Shown: positions 29,437-38,745 of the stretch, piece by piece
Layout: every line of letters begins with the position of its first letter
Numbering within the stretch: position 1 is the first letter of the stretch
Source: Terriglobales bacterium
Lineage (GTDB): Bacteria; Acidobacteriota; Terriglobia; Terriglobales; Acidobacteriaceae
Assembly (NCBI GenBank): GCA_035624455.1
Contig: DASPRM010000004.1
Location: 35,273-99,272 of the forward strand
Reading direction: 5' to 3'
Length of the DNA stretch: 64,000 nucleotides
The notes under the pieces: generated by a model
The model's input: the letters and a program-made list of their open reading frames with translations, nothing else
The model's database searches: none
Told to the model about the DNA's origin: nothing
Translations under genes and position numbers: made by a program

Positions 29437-29514
29437 GTCCCCGTCGTCTAGCCCGGCCTAGGACATCGCCCTTTCACGGCGGTAACACGGGTTCAAATCC
29501 CGTCGGGGACGCCA
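29437..29514 (+). tRNA. tRNA-Glu (anticodon TTC)
   Basis: Acceptor stem GTCCCCG (29437-29443) pairs with CGGGGAC (29504-29510), discriminator G at 29511 and an encoded CCA at 29512-29514. The anticodon stem encloses the seven-base loop CTTTCAC with TTC at 29473-29475. The T arm ACGGG-TTCAAAT-CCCGT is standard. Confidence 0.97.
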
Positions 29515-29599
29515 AGATTCCAAAGCAATTAGCTGGATTTTAAGTTTAGTCAGGACTTCGCGATCACGATGAGCTCATGATCGAAACCGATTTCTCACC

Positions 29600-30060
29600 G
29601 ACTCCAGGGAGTTTTCGGTTTCCTACCTAACAGGTAGAGAGCCGATCTTGGCCACCACATGAGATCTTTGGCATCAACGTCTTCAAGACGCTCATCATGC
29701 CGGCAATCACGCCTATGCCAGGCTCTCCCAAGCACGTGCTGGGCGTAGCGAACATCCGGGGCCAGATCATTCCGGTCATCGACTTCCCTCTGTCGTCGGC
29801 TGCACTCCCACGGCCCGCAACATACTCCTGGTCACGGAGTATGCACGCTCCGTGCAGGGGTTTGCCGTGGAGGAGGTCGAAGAGATCGTGCGCCTGGAGT
29901 GGAACCGGGTAGTTTCGGCAGAGAAATCGGCGGCTGGCGCGCTAGCACTAACCGCGTCGGGCGAACTTCGGCCTGGAAACGCTCACCGCCCCTTGGGCGT
30001 GTGTCGCTCGGGGGCTGGATCTCAGCCGACCCGCCCCCCTCCCGAAGCTGGATGAAATGG
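29600..30060 (+). pseudogene. Decayed CheV/CheW-like chemotaxis coupling gene
   Basis: Fragments of a CheW-type coupling domain occur in order but alternate between frames. VSYLTGREP (29618 on) is in one frame. EIFGINVFKTLIMPAITPMPGSP ... GQIIPVIDFP (29661-29786), the CheV signature, is in another. LPSVVGC ... NILLVTEYARSVQGFAVEEVEEIVRLEW (about 29783-29900) is in the first again. At least two frameshifts and loss of the N-terminus and any receiver domain make it non-functional. No other chemotaxis gene is in the window. It lies directly downstream of tRNA-Glu. Sequencing error alone is unlikely because several shifts are needed. Confidence 0.75.
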
Positions 30061-30077
30061 TGGTAGGGATGCAAACC

Positions 30078-31445
30078 TCAACCGACCGCCTGACCGGAAT
30101 AAGTCAGCTGTTCGCATGCGGCTTCGACGGTCTCACAATCCACCAATCCGGCAGCGCCGTAGAGTACCGGCAGCAGCTGGCTCGGCGCATACTTGCGGCG
30201 CAGTTCTGCGACTCTCTCCGTGCCGCAACGGTAAGCCGGCAGATACATCCGTCCCAAGAGCGGATGACGTGCCCACGCGCCGGAGAGTTTGTCGGCACGC
30301 TCCTCGGTGACCAGGTAGTCCCGCCGAAGAATAGCGGCGACTTCTTCTTTCGGCATCTTCTCGCTCCAGGTGAGATACGAAGCTTCGTTCTTGGCGTCAT
30401 CCTGCAAGAGCGCCAGGAGCACACCAATTTGTAAATCTTCATCTGGAAGCTGGTCCACTTCGGTGACGCCATGCGCGATCAGGATGGCGTTGTTCGCGAT
30501 TCCTTCAAAAAGAGTGGCGGCACGTGTGTTCATGGTCAGGACCGTAGCCTCGAAACCCACCCGCCCGCGCACATACATGTCCTGCAAGTAGGCAAATGTA
30601 GTCACGTGTCCGGGCACAACCTCGTGACTGATCAATTGCTCGAATTCCGGGATGGAAATCTGCAGAGATGCGTTGATCTCGTAGGTTGCCTCATATTTCG
30701 GCTTTCCATCTGCCGTGCGGGCCCGCCCGACGTAATTCATGGAACCGGAAAACCAGGCATCCTTAATGGGAAGAAATTCGATGTTGGCGCGCGGCACGCG
30801 AGCCAGCTCGTGGGGAAGGTGAGGCATGAGATTCTGCTCGCTGAGCCGGTCGAAGTGGGCAATCACCGCGCTACTCAGGGCGCGCACTGAAGCCATGGGA
30901 ACCGTGCGCTCGCGCCGCCAAGCGTCCACCGCGCCGAGAATTCCGCCCGAGCCCGACGGCGAATAGCCGGCTCGGCCCAACAGCCCTTCAACCCGCCGCC
31001 GCTTCGCTTCCGGCTGGGACGGCTCCGGCGCGCGCCCGGTGGAAGCTCTGACGCTTCGCTCATAGGGCACGGGATCGCCTTGGCCGAGGATCTCCATCGC
31101 CAGGTCCCACATGGTTTCCAAGCAAATCGCCAAACCGGATAAGTACTGACCACGTAAGCCGCCAATCTTCGGGCTTTCCTGGCGAACACCATGAATGGCG
31201 GCCGGAAGATCGACCTTCGCCAAATACTCATCCAGGGCGGCACGATCGACATTCTTGCCCGCAACCCCGCCGGATTCCCTCACGCGAGCCGCGGCTGGAA
31301 GGGTATAAGCAGGAGGCAGCGGCTCATCCGAAAACCAGGAATCGGCGATGAACCGGCCAGTTCCGGAGGGACACATCACATCACCGCCCCAGATCGTATC
31401 GATCCCAAGGATTGCATCAGCAGCGAATTTCCCTGCCTTGTCCAT
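30078..31445 (-). CDS. Putative DUF885-like zinc metallopeptidase
   Basis: A 455-residue protein without a signal peptide. The motif ISHEVVPGHVTTFAYLQD matches the HExxPGH type zinc site of DUF885-like carboxypeptidases, and a downstream Glu (GIANNAILIAHGVTEVDQ region) could complete the site. ATG at 31445 is preceded by AAAGGAG; the frame extends 120 nt further upstream into the transporter gene. The start overlaps the transporter stop as TGATG, so translation is likely coupled. Pairing with an oligopeptide transporter suggests it degrades imported peptides. The exact family is moderate confidence. Confidence 0.75.
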   Translation of the reverse strand: MDKAGKFAADAILGIDTIWGGDVMCPSGTGRFIADSWFSDEPLPPAYTLPAAARVRESGGVAGKNVDRAALDEYLAKVDLPAAIHGVRQESPKIGGLRGQYLSGLAICLETMWDLAMEILGQGDPVPYERSVRASTGRAPEPSQPEAKRRRVEGLLGRAGYSPSGSGGILGAVDAWRRERTVPMASVRALSSAVIAHFDRLSEQNLMPHLPHELARVPRANIEFLPIKDAWFSGSMNYVGRARTADGKPKYEATYEINASLQISIPEFEQLISHEVVPGHVTTFAYLQDMYVRGRVGFEATVLTMNTRAATLFEGIANNAILIAHGVTEVDQLPDEDLQIGVLLALLQDDAKNEASYLTWSEKMPKEEVAAILRRDYLVTEERADKLSGAWARHPLLGRMYLPAYRCGTERVAELRRKYAPSQLLPVLYGAAGLVDCETVEAACEQLTYSGQAVG

Positions 31446-33451
31446 CACATCTCCTTTGCTTTTGTCAGCGAAGTGAACCAGACGTACAGACACAGACCAA
31501 TGAAAGCGAGTGCCGAAATGGTCTGCGAAATCGCAATGTTCTCGTAGAACGGCGTCTGAAGCCACTCTTCTTTGAAGTGCGGGAGCACCCGCAGCGCCGC
31601 CCCAATCACGCCGCCGAGCGCGCCGCCAGCCATCAAGCCGCCGGCAATGATGATACCTCGCTCGCGGATTGTCCTACCTTGCTGGCCCCCCGTCTTTTCG
31701 GAGCGCTTGTTTACAAGGTGCGAGAGAAATCCCCCAGCCAGGATGGGGGTGGTCAACTGCAGCGGCAAATAGATTCCAAGCGCGAAGACCATGGAGGAAA
31801 GGCCGAGCATCTCCAGCACCACGGTGACCATGGCGCCGAGACCGAACAATATGTAGGGAGCGGGCTGGCCACTCATGAATCCCGAGACCACGGCTTTCAG
31901 CGCAGAGGCCTGGGGCGCAACCAGCACCTGCCGCGGATCGCCGGGCACGGCCTCTCCGAACTGGAATGCCTTGGCCAGCAGAATGATGGTCAAACCTGCC
32001 GTGATGGCCGACGCGACCACCCCGATGAACTTCACCTTCTCCTGCGCTGCGGGCGTGGAACCGACCCAATAGCCGGCCTTCAGATCGGTGACGAATTGTC
32101 CTGAGGCGCAAAGGGCAACGCAAACCATGCCCGCCAGGGCCATCACGAAGAACATGCCGGTGGCTCCCGAGAGCCCGAACTTAAGCAGCACGACCGCAGA
32201 GACGATTACGGTGAGCAAGGTCATTCCGCTGGCGGGGTTGTTGGCTGTCGTGGCAATGGCATTGGCAGCTACCGTGGTGAAAAAGAATGAAAACAGCAGG
32301 GTAAGTGCCAGGCCCATTCCAACCACCGTCCATGAAACATGAAGCTGTCCAAAGAAGGCAGCCACTGCAATTGCGCCCAGCACGACTCCGAGCAGGATAG
32401 TGATGATGGGAATGTCACGGTCCGTGCGTTCCATGTGCGGCGCTTCACCGTGACGAAAGGCGTGCAGCGCGATGCCAAACGATCCCGCAACCACGCGCAG
32501 CGATTTGAGAATTCCAACCAATCCGGCGCTCGCGATGGCTCCCACGCCGATGAAGCGCACGTAGTTGCGGTAGATGTCCGCAGCCGCCATGTGCGAAATG
32601 GGGATGGTGGCAGGGTACACGGTAACATCGCCCATGTGGCTGCCGAAAAACCAGATCATCGGCACGACTACGAAGTTCACCAGTACGCCGCCGGCACAAA
32701 AGATGAGAGCAACACGCAAGCCCATCACGTATCCCAGACCGAGAATGAAACTAACCGCATCGAAATTGAATACCATGCGGCTGCGATCCGCGAGTGACCG
32801 CACCACCGGCAGAAACTGGAAGTTCAGGTACTCTTTCCAGATATGAAAGGTGGTGACAAAGAAGTCGTAAATCGCGGCGATGACAGTGGCCTGAAGGAGA
32901 AGCTTGGCTTGCGAGCCGCCTTTTTCGCCTGTTACGAGGACTTCGGTGATGGCCGTGGCCTCCGGAAATGGGAACTTGCCGTGCATTTGGCGCACAAAGT
33001 AACGCCGCAGCGGGATGAGAAAGAGAATGCCAAGGCACCCGCCGGCCAGGCAGATGAAAATCGTCTGCACGGGATGCGGGTCGAGATGGAGAGCGTAAAG
33101 CGCCGGCACGGTGAAAACAGCGCCTGATACTACGGCGGCGGAAGCGCCGCCCATGCCGGTGATGATCACGTTCTCCAGCAGGGAGGAGCGCCGCTGGTAC
33201 AAGCGCGCCAAGCCGATGGCGAGGATGGAGATGGGAATCGCAGCCTCCATTCCCTGGCCGACTTTGAGAGCGGAATAGGCCGACGCTACCGAGAAGATCA
33301 CGCAAAACAGGACTCCCCACAAGATGGAGCGCGATGTCAGTTCTGGTAATTTTGCGGTAGCCGGGACGATGGGCAGATACAATTCGCCGTCATGCAGCGG
33401 CTTGTAGGCATTTTCGGGAAGAGTCTTGGTGTCGATGAGCTCAGCCGGCAT
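31445..33451 (-). CDS. OPT-family oligopeptide transporter
   Basis: A 668-residue inner-membrane protein with about 14-16 hydrophobic segments. Segments typical of bacterial OPT proteins include LTSRSILWGVLFCVIFSVASAY near the start, GKFPFPEATAITEVL, and ATTANNPASGMTLLTV in the centre. These proton-coupled carriers import small peptides or metal chelates. It is followed, with a one-base stop/start overlap, by the metallopeptidase gene. Opposite-strand frames over this gene are shadows. Confidence 0.9.
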   Translation of the reverse strand: MPAELIDTKTLPENAYKPLHDGELYLPIVPATAKLPELTSRSILWGVLFCVIFSVASAYSALKVGQGMEAAIPISILAIGLARLYQRRSSLLENVIITGMGGASAAVVSGAVFTVPALYALHLDPHPVQTIFICLAGGCLGILFLIPLRRYFVRQMHGKFPFPEATAITEVLVTGEKGGSQAKLLLQATVIAAIYDFFVTTFHIWKEYLNFQFLPVVRSLADRSRMVFNFDAVSFILGLGYVMGLRVALIFCAGGVLVNFVVVPMIWFFGSHMGDVTVYPATIPISHMAAADIYRNYVRFIGVGAIASAGLVGILKSLRVVAGSFGIALHAFRHGEAPHMERTDRDIPIITILLGVVLGAIAVAAFFGQLHVSWTVVGMGLALTLLFSFFFTTVAANAIATTANNPASGMTLLTVIVSAVVLLKFGLSGATGMFFVMALAGMVCVALCASGQFVTDLKAGYWVGSTPAAQEKVKFIGVVASAITAGLTIILLAKAFQFGEAVPGDPRQVLVAPQASALKAVVSGFMSGQPAPYILFGLGAMVTVVLEMLGLSSMVFALGIYLPLQLTTPILAGGFLSHLVNKRSEKTGGQQGRTIRERGIIIAGGLMAGGALGGVIGAALRVLPHFKEEWLQTPFYENIAISQTISALAFIGLCLYVWFTSLTKAKEM

Positions 33452-33562
33452 TGGTATTCCCTCGTTCCCAAGTGGACCATTCCCCTCCCATTCAGATCAG
33501 TGACACGAATCACCTTTTGGTGGAATATCACCCCTTGGTATTAAGGGGTTAAGGAGTCTTAT

Positions 33563-34747
33563 ATGGCAAAGAAGCGCATAGGAATACTCACCGGTGGTGG
33601 CGATGTCCCCGGGCTGAACTCGGTAATCAAGTCGGTGGTCTATCGCGCTGCGGAAATCGGAGGCGAAGTCATAGGTATCCGCCGGGGCTGGGAAGGATTG
33701 ACCCATGTTGATCTAAATGATCCGGCCAGCAAAGCGCGCTACATCCTGCCCCTGAATCGCGAGAACACGCGCACCATTGATCGCACCGGCGGTACCTTCT
33801 TGCACACCTCGCGTACTAATCCCGCCAAGATGAAGAAGCTGCCTCCGGTTCTGCAGGGGCAGAAGTTTGCTGCCACAGAATCGACCAAGAAGGGTGTGGT
33901 CAGTACGGTGTTCGATGTGACCCCGGCGGTGCTCAAGAACATCGAGACGCTGGGTTTCGATTACCTGATTGCAATTGGTGGCGACGACACACTGAGCTAT
34001 GCCTCGGAACTGGATCGCAAGGGGGTGAAGGTGGGTGCTGTGCCCAAGACGATGGACAACGACGTACGCAATACGGAATACTGCATCGGGTTCTCGACGG
34101 CGATTACGCGCGCCATGGACGCCATCGACCGCCAGCGTACCACGGTCGGCTCGCACGAGCGCATTGGCATCTTCCGTGTGTTCGGCCGTGATGCCGGCTA
34201 CACCGCCCTCTACACAGCCTACGTGACCGCGGTGCGTTGCTGCATTCCTGAGTACAAGGTCGACCTTAAGCGCCTGATAGAGTTGCTCATCGATGATAAG
34301 CGCAACAATCCGAGCAACTACTCACTGGTCATTCTTTCCGAAGGCGCCGAGTGGCAAGGCTACACAGTAAAGGAATACGGAGAAGCCGACGCCTTCGGAC
34401 ATCGCAAAAAGATGAGTGTCGCCGAAGACCTGAGCGACGAGATCAAGAGGACGACCGGTGAAGAGACCGTGGTCAGCGACCTGACTTACGACCTCCGCTC
34501 GGGTAGCCCCGATTTCGTCGATCGCCTGGTGGCATTTACGTTTGCGGGCATGGCCATGGACGCCTTGGAACAAGGCAAATCCGGACTGATGACCGCGATC
34601 AACGAGGGCCGCTATGCAATGGTGCCGATTCCCGATCCGAAGCTGGGTCCACGCAAAGTGGATGTCGCATCGATGTACAACACCGAGCGCTACCGCCCGA
34701 AGTACGACCACAAACTCGGCCTGCCAATCTTTTTGACGCGGCCCTAG
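33563..34747 (+). CDS. pfkA: 6-phosphofructokinase with pyrophosphate-type active site
   Basis: A 394-residue phosphofructokinase: GILTGGGDVPGLN at the N-terminus, IGGDDTLSYA at 138-147, VPKTMDNDV at 160-168 and FRVFGRDAGYTA. In ATP-dependent enzymes the two diagnostic positions are Gly (GGDGS and the residue before TxDND). Here they are Asp142 and Lys162, the combination that defines pyrophosphate-dependent enzymes. It therefore probably makes fructose-1,6-bisphosphate reversibly with PPi. AAGGAG lies before the ATG. It is monocistronic by context. Confidence 0.9.
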   Translation: MAKKRIGILTGGGDVPGLNSVIKSVVYRAAEIGGEVIGIRRGWEGLTHVDLNDPASKARYILPLNRENTRTIDRTGGTFLHTSRTNPAKMKKLPPVLQGQKFAATESTKKGVVSTVFDVTPAVLKNIETLGFDYLIAIGGDDTLSYASELDRKGVKVGAVPKTMDNDVRNTEYCIGFSTAITRAMDAIDRQRTTVGSHERIGIFRVFGRDAGYTALYTAYVTAVRCCIPEYKVDLKRLIELLIDDKRNNPSNYSLVILSEGAEWQGYTVKEYGEADAFGHRKKMSVAEDLSDEIKRTTGEETVVSDLTYDLRSGSPDFVDRLVAFTFAGMAMDALEQGKSGLMTAINEGRYAMVPIPDPKLGPRKVDVASMYNTERYRPKYDHKLGLPIFLTRP

Positions 34748-34845
34748 TTCCATGTTCCCCGTCACAGACAGAGGACGACCTGGTGCGCGATCATAAGTGT
34801 GCGGACTGAGAATCTCGTCAGCGAACTCTCCTGGGGAGATGACCT

Positions 34846-35193
34846 ATGAGAAAAGCAGCAATTTTCCTCCTGGCATCCCTCCTGCTTGCGATTTTTACTG
34901 CACTAGCGCAAGTCGGGCAGGAACAGAGTGAATTCCTGAAAATCACGGTAAAGAGCAGGGAGGTAAGCAACGGTGTTGTAATCCTTGCCGTTCAGCAGGG
35001 CAAAAAATCTTTTGAGTTGCAGTGCAACAAGGGTTTCCGAGGTTGCACCGGGCTGGAGCCAGCAGACTACTTCATGGTGAGACTTCCGAAGGGCCACGGA
35101 ATTTACGATTGCGTGAATGCCGATATTTATCGAAACTCGACCGATCCCATAGACGACAAAATCGGCGAATATTGCCTGATCGAGGCAAAGTGA
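34846..35193 (+). CDS. Exported small protein, hypothetical
   Basis: A 115-residue protein with signal peptide (MRKAAIFLLASLLLAIFTALAQ) and a beta-rich mature part with three or four Cys (LQCNKGFRGCTG, YDCVNAD, EYCLIEAK) that could form disulfides. GGGGAG precedes the ATG. No family recognised. Confidence 0.65.
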   Translation: MRKAAIFLLASLLLAIFTALAQVGQEQSEFLKITVKSREVSNGVVILAVQQGKKSFELQCNKGFRGCTGLEPADYFMVRLPKGHGIYDCVNADIYRNSTDPIDDKIGEYCLIEAK

Positions 35194-35231
35194 TTTCCCT
35201 GGATTGAAATTCGCCGTGACTCCCCCGGCGG

Positions 35232-35741
35232 CTATGCCCGGCGAATGCGAATTACCTCTGTTCTGTCGCTAGCCGCTGCGCCCGATGCTGCTTCACCATC
35301 CTGACGAAGTAGGGCCAAGTCGCGAACGCGCGCACACTCCCACATCACGGATACCGATTGGCTTCGCGAAAACATGACATTTTTTTGCGCTTTCGAGAGG
35401 TAAGGTGAGGAAGTAACCGCGGAATCGATAGTAGTTGCCAGCAACTGTGCCCATACTCGAAAGCCCCTGCTAATGATGCGCGAAATCAATATCGCGAAGA
35501 TGGCACAGCCTGCCAGCGAGGCACACACAACCGGAAACCCTGAACGCTCGGCTGATCTTGCTTGGTAGACAATAAGTGCGGCAAACCAAATTACTCCTGC
35601 CAAGAAAAGGCCACCGTTCCTGATGGTCTCGCTAAAGCCGGTGGTAGTCTCCGCTACCTGATAGGCATTGCGATAGCGCTCTCTCACGGCTTCGTTTTGC
35701 TTCGTTTCGGGCGCGAAGGGGACGACGACCGTGCTGCCCAT
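35232..35741 (-). CDS. Two-helix membrane protein, hypothetical
   Basis: A 169-residue protein with two hydrophobic segments (GGLFLAGVIWFAALIVY and VVCASLAGCAIFAILI) and a polar C-terminus ending EVIRIRRA. GGAGGAGG before ATG 35741 fixes the start; the frame extends 51 nt upstream without support. No family recognised. Confidence 0.65.
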   Translation of the reverse strand: MGSTVVVPFAPETKQNEAVRERYRNAYQVAETTTGFSETIRNGGLFLAGVIWFAALIVYQARSAERSGFPVVCASLAGCAIFAILISRIISRGFRVWAQLLATTIDSAVTSSPYLSKAQKNVMFSRSQSVSVMWECARVRDLALLRQDGEAASGAAASDRTEVIRIRRA

Positions 35742-36034
35742 AAGAACCTCCTCCGGGGGAGGAATCGCTCTTCGAAACCACTCCCCTTGCAAGCGCTAGC
35801 ACAGTCAGATAACAAGTTCAGTGACTAAGCACACCTGCATAAGTGAGCATTCACTCAAGAATTTGCCTTGTTTCGAAATCGTACCTGGCAATTGGGACCA
35901 GCCGCCTATTTGCGGTGGCATTCTTAAATTCCGATGTGTGGCAATGCGGTACCAAAACGGAATTCGGGATAAGTGTCGCATCGATTGTTTCTCCAGCAGT
36001 TGCCTCTCGAGGCAGACTCATTGCAAGGGTGTTG

Positions 36035-36283
36035 ATGATGTCCGAAGTACCCAGGCAATTGCCGTGGAAGCGTTTTGTTCACGTCCTCCAGCGGTTGGGA
36101 TACCGACAGGTGAAGGCACGTCGGGGTTCGACCCGACTGTTCTCTCACCCTAGCCGTAACCCTAGTCTGATCTCCCTACACGAACCTCACCCGGGCGACA
36201 CCATTCATCCCGGCACACTGCACAATTTTCTTCAACGGCTTCAGATGAGTCCCGAGGAATTCATTGAGTTGCTAAGAAAATGA
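36035..36283 (+). CDS. Orphan HicA-like (YcfA) protein, catalytic His apparently replaced
   Basis: An 82-residue dsRBD-like protein. The C-terminal half, ISLHEPHPGDTIHPGTLHNFL and MSPEEFIELL, is characteristic of HicA, and the glycine turn is RRGSTRLFSHP. In active HicA the residue two after GS is the catalytic His (as in GSNH or GSHH); here it is Arg (GSTR). No HicB antitoxin gene is seen on either side. ATG at 36035 has AAGG six bases upstream. It may be an inactive relic or RNA-binding protein rather than a toxin. Confidence 0.6.
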   Translation: MMSEVPRQLPWKRFVHVLQRLGYRQVKARRGSTRLFSHPSRNPSLISLHEPHPGDTIHPGTLHNFLQRLQMSPEEFIELLRK

Positions 36284-36465
36284 CTCATATCGCCTGGCCC
36301 GGAGACGATGCTTCCAGGGACTGTCTTCCGCTTGCAAATACCCGAAACAGGTGACCTTGCTCACAGCAGTCGGGTAACCATTCAGAGGAACATTGCTTGC
36401 GCCAAAGAGTTCCAGATTTCATGCCAGACTCTGGTAACCGGTTCCCTTCTACGAGGAGTGCCAGA

Positions 36466-38118
36466 GTGCCTCATGTCAAACCAACCAGACTGCGCTGGCT
36501 TTCGCAGCTCATCTTCTTTTTGCTGTTTCTGTTCCTTTTGCTGCATACAGAGTTCCGCGGATCCTTGCGCGCCGTAGGGGCGGATATTCGCCTGCCCTAT
36601 CCGGTCAACCTCTTCTTGCGATTCGATCCCCTGGTGGCACTGTCGAACGCTCTGGCGAGTCGCGCTTTGTATCACGGGTTGTTGTGGAGCCTGCTGATTC
36701 TGATCCCAACGATGTTCCTGGGGCGCTTCTTCTGTGGATGGATCTGCCCGCTGGGGTCTCTGCACCATTTCTTCAGCAGCCTGAAATCAGAGCGCAAGCG
36801 CGGAAAACAGCTGATTGAATCGAACCGCTATAAGCGCTGGCAGACCACGAAGTACTACCTCTTAATTGCGGGCTTGATCGCCGCGCTCTTGGGCAGCGGA
36901 ATGGTTGGGTGGTTGGATCCGTTCTCGTTGCTGGTGCGCTCGCTTGGCCTGTCTATTCTGCCGGGAACGAACTATGCGTTGAGTGCCGTGCTAGCCGCTT
37001 TAGAACACAGCCGGTTCGCAACGGTCCAGACCGCGGGTAGTGTGCTGCATTTCATCCTCGGAGCACTGTTCTTAAGTTTCAAGCAGCCGTATTTTCGGCA
37101 AGGCGTCTGGCTGGGCTTGATCTTCATTCTTGTTGTGGCTCTGAATTTTCACATCACTCGGTTCTGGTGCCGCGCGCTCTGTCCGCTGGGTGCTTTGCTG
37201 GGCCTGGTTTCGCGCTGGCCGATTCTCGGGCTGGTCAAGAGCGCGGAGCGTTGTGAGAACTGCAACCGTTGTCTGCTGCGATGCCAGGGAGGCGACGACC
37301 CGATCCGTGGGGTTCCCTGGCGTCAGCCTGAGTGTCATTTATGCCTGAACTGCGTTGATGGGTGTCCAGAGCACGGCCTGCAGTTCAAGTTCTTCCCCGC
37401 CCAAAGCTGGAGCGGTGTAAACCTGCAGCGGCGCAAGGTGGTGATGGGATTGGGAGCGGGGGCAGCCGTCATTCCGCTGTTGCGTAGCACCCCTGGATTC
37501 GCCGTCGAGCGCCACGACCGGCTACTGCGCCCCCCGGGGGCACTCGATGAGGGGTCCTTCCTGGCGCGCTGCATACGTTGCGGCGAGTGCATAAAGGTTT
37601 GTCCAGACAACGCTCTGCATCCCGCCTTGAGCGAAGCGGGGCTGGAAGGCCTTTGGACGCCAGTCATGGTCCCGCGAATCGGTTACTGCGAGAGCAGCTG
37701 CGTGCTGTGCTCGCAAGTCTGCCCCACGGGCGCAATCTGGGAGATCACAGCCCAAGACAAGGGCTGGGCTGTGGGGGCGGCCACTGACCTCAAGCCCATC
37801 AGCCTGGGAACGGCATTCGTAGATCGCGGCCGCTGCCTGGCGTGGGCGATGGCGACGCCGTGTATCGTCTGCGAAGAATGGTGTCCGACATCACCTAAGG
37901 CCATCTACCTCCAGCCAGCCGAAGTGATGGATGCAGAGGGGCATCTCAAACAAGTGAAACAGCCGTACATCAATCCAAAGCGCTGCGTCGGCTGTGGCGC
38001 TTGTGAGTACGCGTGCCCGGTACAGGATCGGGCAGCCATTTACGTGACCAGCGTCGGTGAGAGCCGGTCGCGGACGAACCAGATCCTATTGAATCGAAGC
38101 CGGGGAAACGGGAAATGA
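36466..38118 (+). CDS. NapH-like membrane polyferredoxin
   Basis: A 550-residue inner-membrane electron-transfer protein. The first half has about five membrane helices and two NapH-type CxxxCP sites, FFCGWICPLGSLH and FWCRALCPLGALLG. The second half carries at least six ferredoxin-like cysteine groups, including CENCNRCLLRC, CHLCLNCVDGC, CIRCGECIKVC, CVLCSQVCPTG, CIVCEEWCP and CVGCGACEYAC. GTG at 36466 is used because GAGGAG lies seven bases before it and the protein then opens directly into the first helix; the frame reaches 36397 (TTG). It overlaps the next gene by four bases (ATGA). Likely passes quinol-derived electrons across the membrane; partners are inferred from the cluster. Confidence 0.85.
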   Translation: MPHVKPTRLRWLSQLIFFLLFLFLLLHTEFRGSLRAVGADIRLPYPVNLFLRFDPLVALSNALASRALYHGLLWSLLILIPTMFLGRFFCGWICPLGSLHHFFSSLKSERKRGKQLIESNRYKRWQTTKYYLLIAGLIAALLGSGMVGWLDPFSLLVRSLGLSILPGTNYALSAVLAALEHSRFATVQTAGSVLHFILGALFLSFKQPYFRQGVWLGLIFILVVALNFHITRFWCRALCPLGALLGLVSRWPILGLVKSAERCENCNRCLLRCQGGDDPIRGVPWRQPECHLCLNCVDGCPEHGLQFKFFPAQSWSGVNLQRRKVVMGLGAGAAVIPLLRSTPGFAVERHDRLLRPPGALDEGSFLARCIRCGECIKVCPDNALHPALSEAGLEGLWTPVMVPRIGYCESSCVLCSQVCPTGAIWEITAQDKGWAVGAATDLKPISLGTAFVDRGRCLAWAMATPCIVCEEWCPTSPKAIYLQPAEVMDAEGHLKQVKQPYINPKRCVGCGACEYACPVQDRAAIYVTSVGESRSRTNQILLNRSRGNGK

Positions 38119-38627
38119 GGAAAGGGTTCAGTCCATTGCGTTTGGCGTTGATGATCGCCGTGTGTGGCGCACTCTTGGGAAGTGCCGGTTGCAATCGAGG
38201 GACTCGGACGAATACTACTCCGTTTCCGGCTTCTGACGAGGTTGAAGGATGGGCCAGGACTGGTGCGATACGCAGCTTTGAGGCGGCCGACCTGTGGAAG
38301 TACATCGACGGCGAGGCGGAACGGTATTTGAAGTCTGGGACGCTGAGAGTAGTTACCGCTGATTACAAGTTTCAGAATCAGGTTGAGGCAGTAGTCGACA
38401 TCTACACTATGGGAAATTCTGAGAGCGCGGCGAAGATATTCGACTCCGAGCCGATCGGGGACGCCAAGGAGGTCCAACTCGGAGACGGCGGCCGGTTGTA
38501 CGGACAGAGCCTCGTATTTCGCGCCGGACCTTACCTGGTGCGGATTGTTACCTATCAGGAGTCCGCCCAAACCGCGCAGGCGCTGTTGCAACTGGGACGC
38601 AGTATCGAGCGGAGGCTAACGAGATAA
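38115..38627 (+). CDS. DUF6599-like lipoprotein
   Basis: A 170-residue lipoprotein with signal ending GSAGC-N. The mature part has LWKYIDGEAERYLKSG, the recognisable core of a family seen in acidobacteria and related phyla beside redox genes. Start overlaps the preceding stop as ATGA, implying translational coupling to the polyferredoxin. Function unknown. Confidence 0.72.
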   Translation: MRKGFSPLRLALMIAVCGALLGSAGCNRGTRTNTTPFPASDEVEGWARTGAIRSFEAADLWKYIDGEAERYLKSGTLRVVTADYKFQNQVEAVVDIYTMGNSESAAKIFDSEPIGDAKEVQLGDGGRLYGQSLVFRAGPYLVRIVTYQESAQTAQALLQLGRSIERRLTR

Positions 38628-38745
38628 GTCAGTGCCGAAAGTTGTGTGCGGTTATCACTGAAAACCTAAGCCGGTTTGAGGTATGGGTGGAATGAATCCG
38701 GCCGGGGATCAAGTAAGCCTTATACGCAGTCTGGGAGCTGCCTTT

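Noticed and set aside
29571..29595. Palindromic stretch around TGAGCTCA near the tRNA, as an attachment site
   Set aside because: The flanks are not symmetrical, there is no integrase nearby, and no copy of the tRNA 3' end was seen downstream.
35821..36580. HicB-like antitoxin next to the HicA-like gene
   Set aside because: The flanking frames show no HicB fold or DNA-binding motif; they are shadows.
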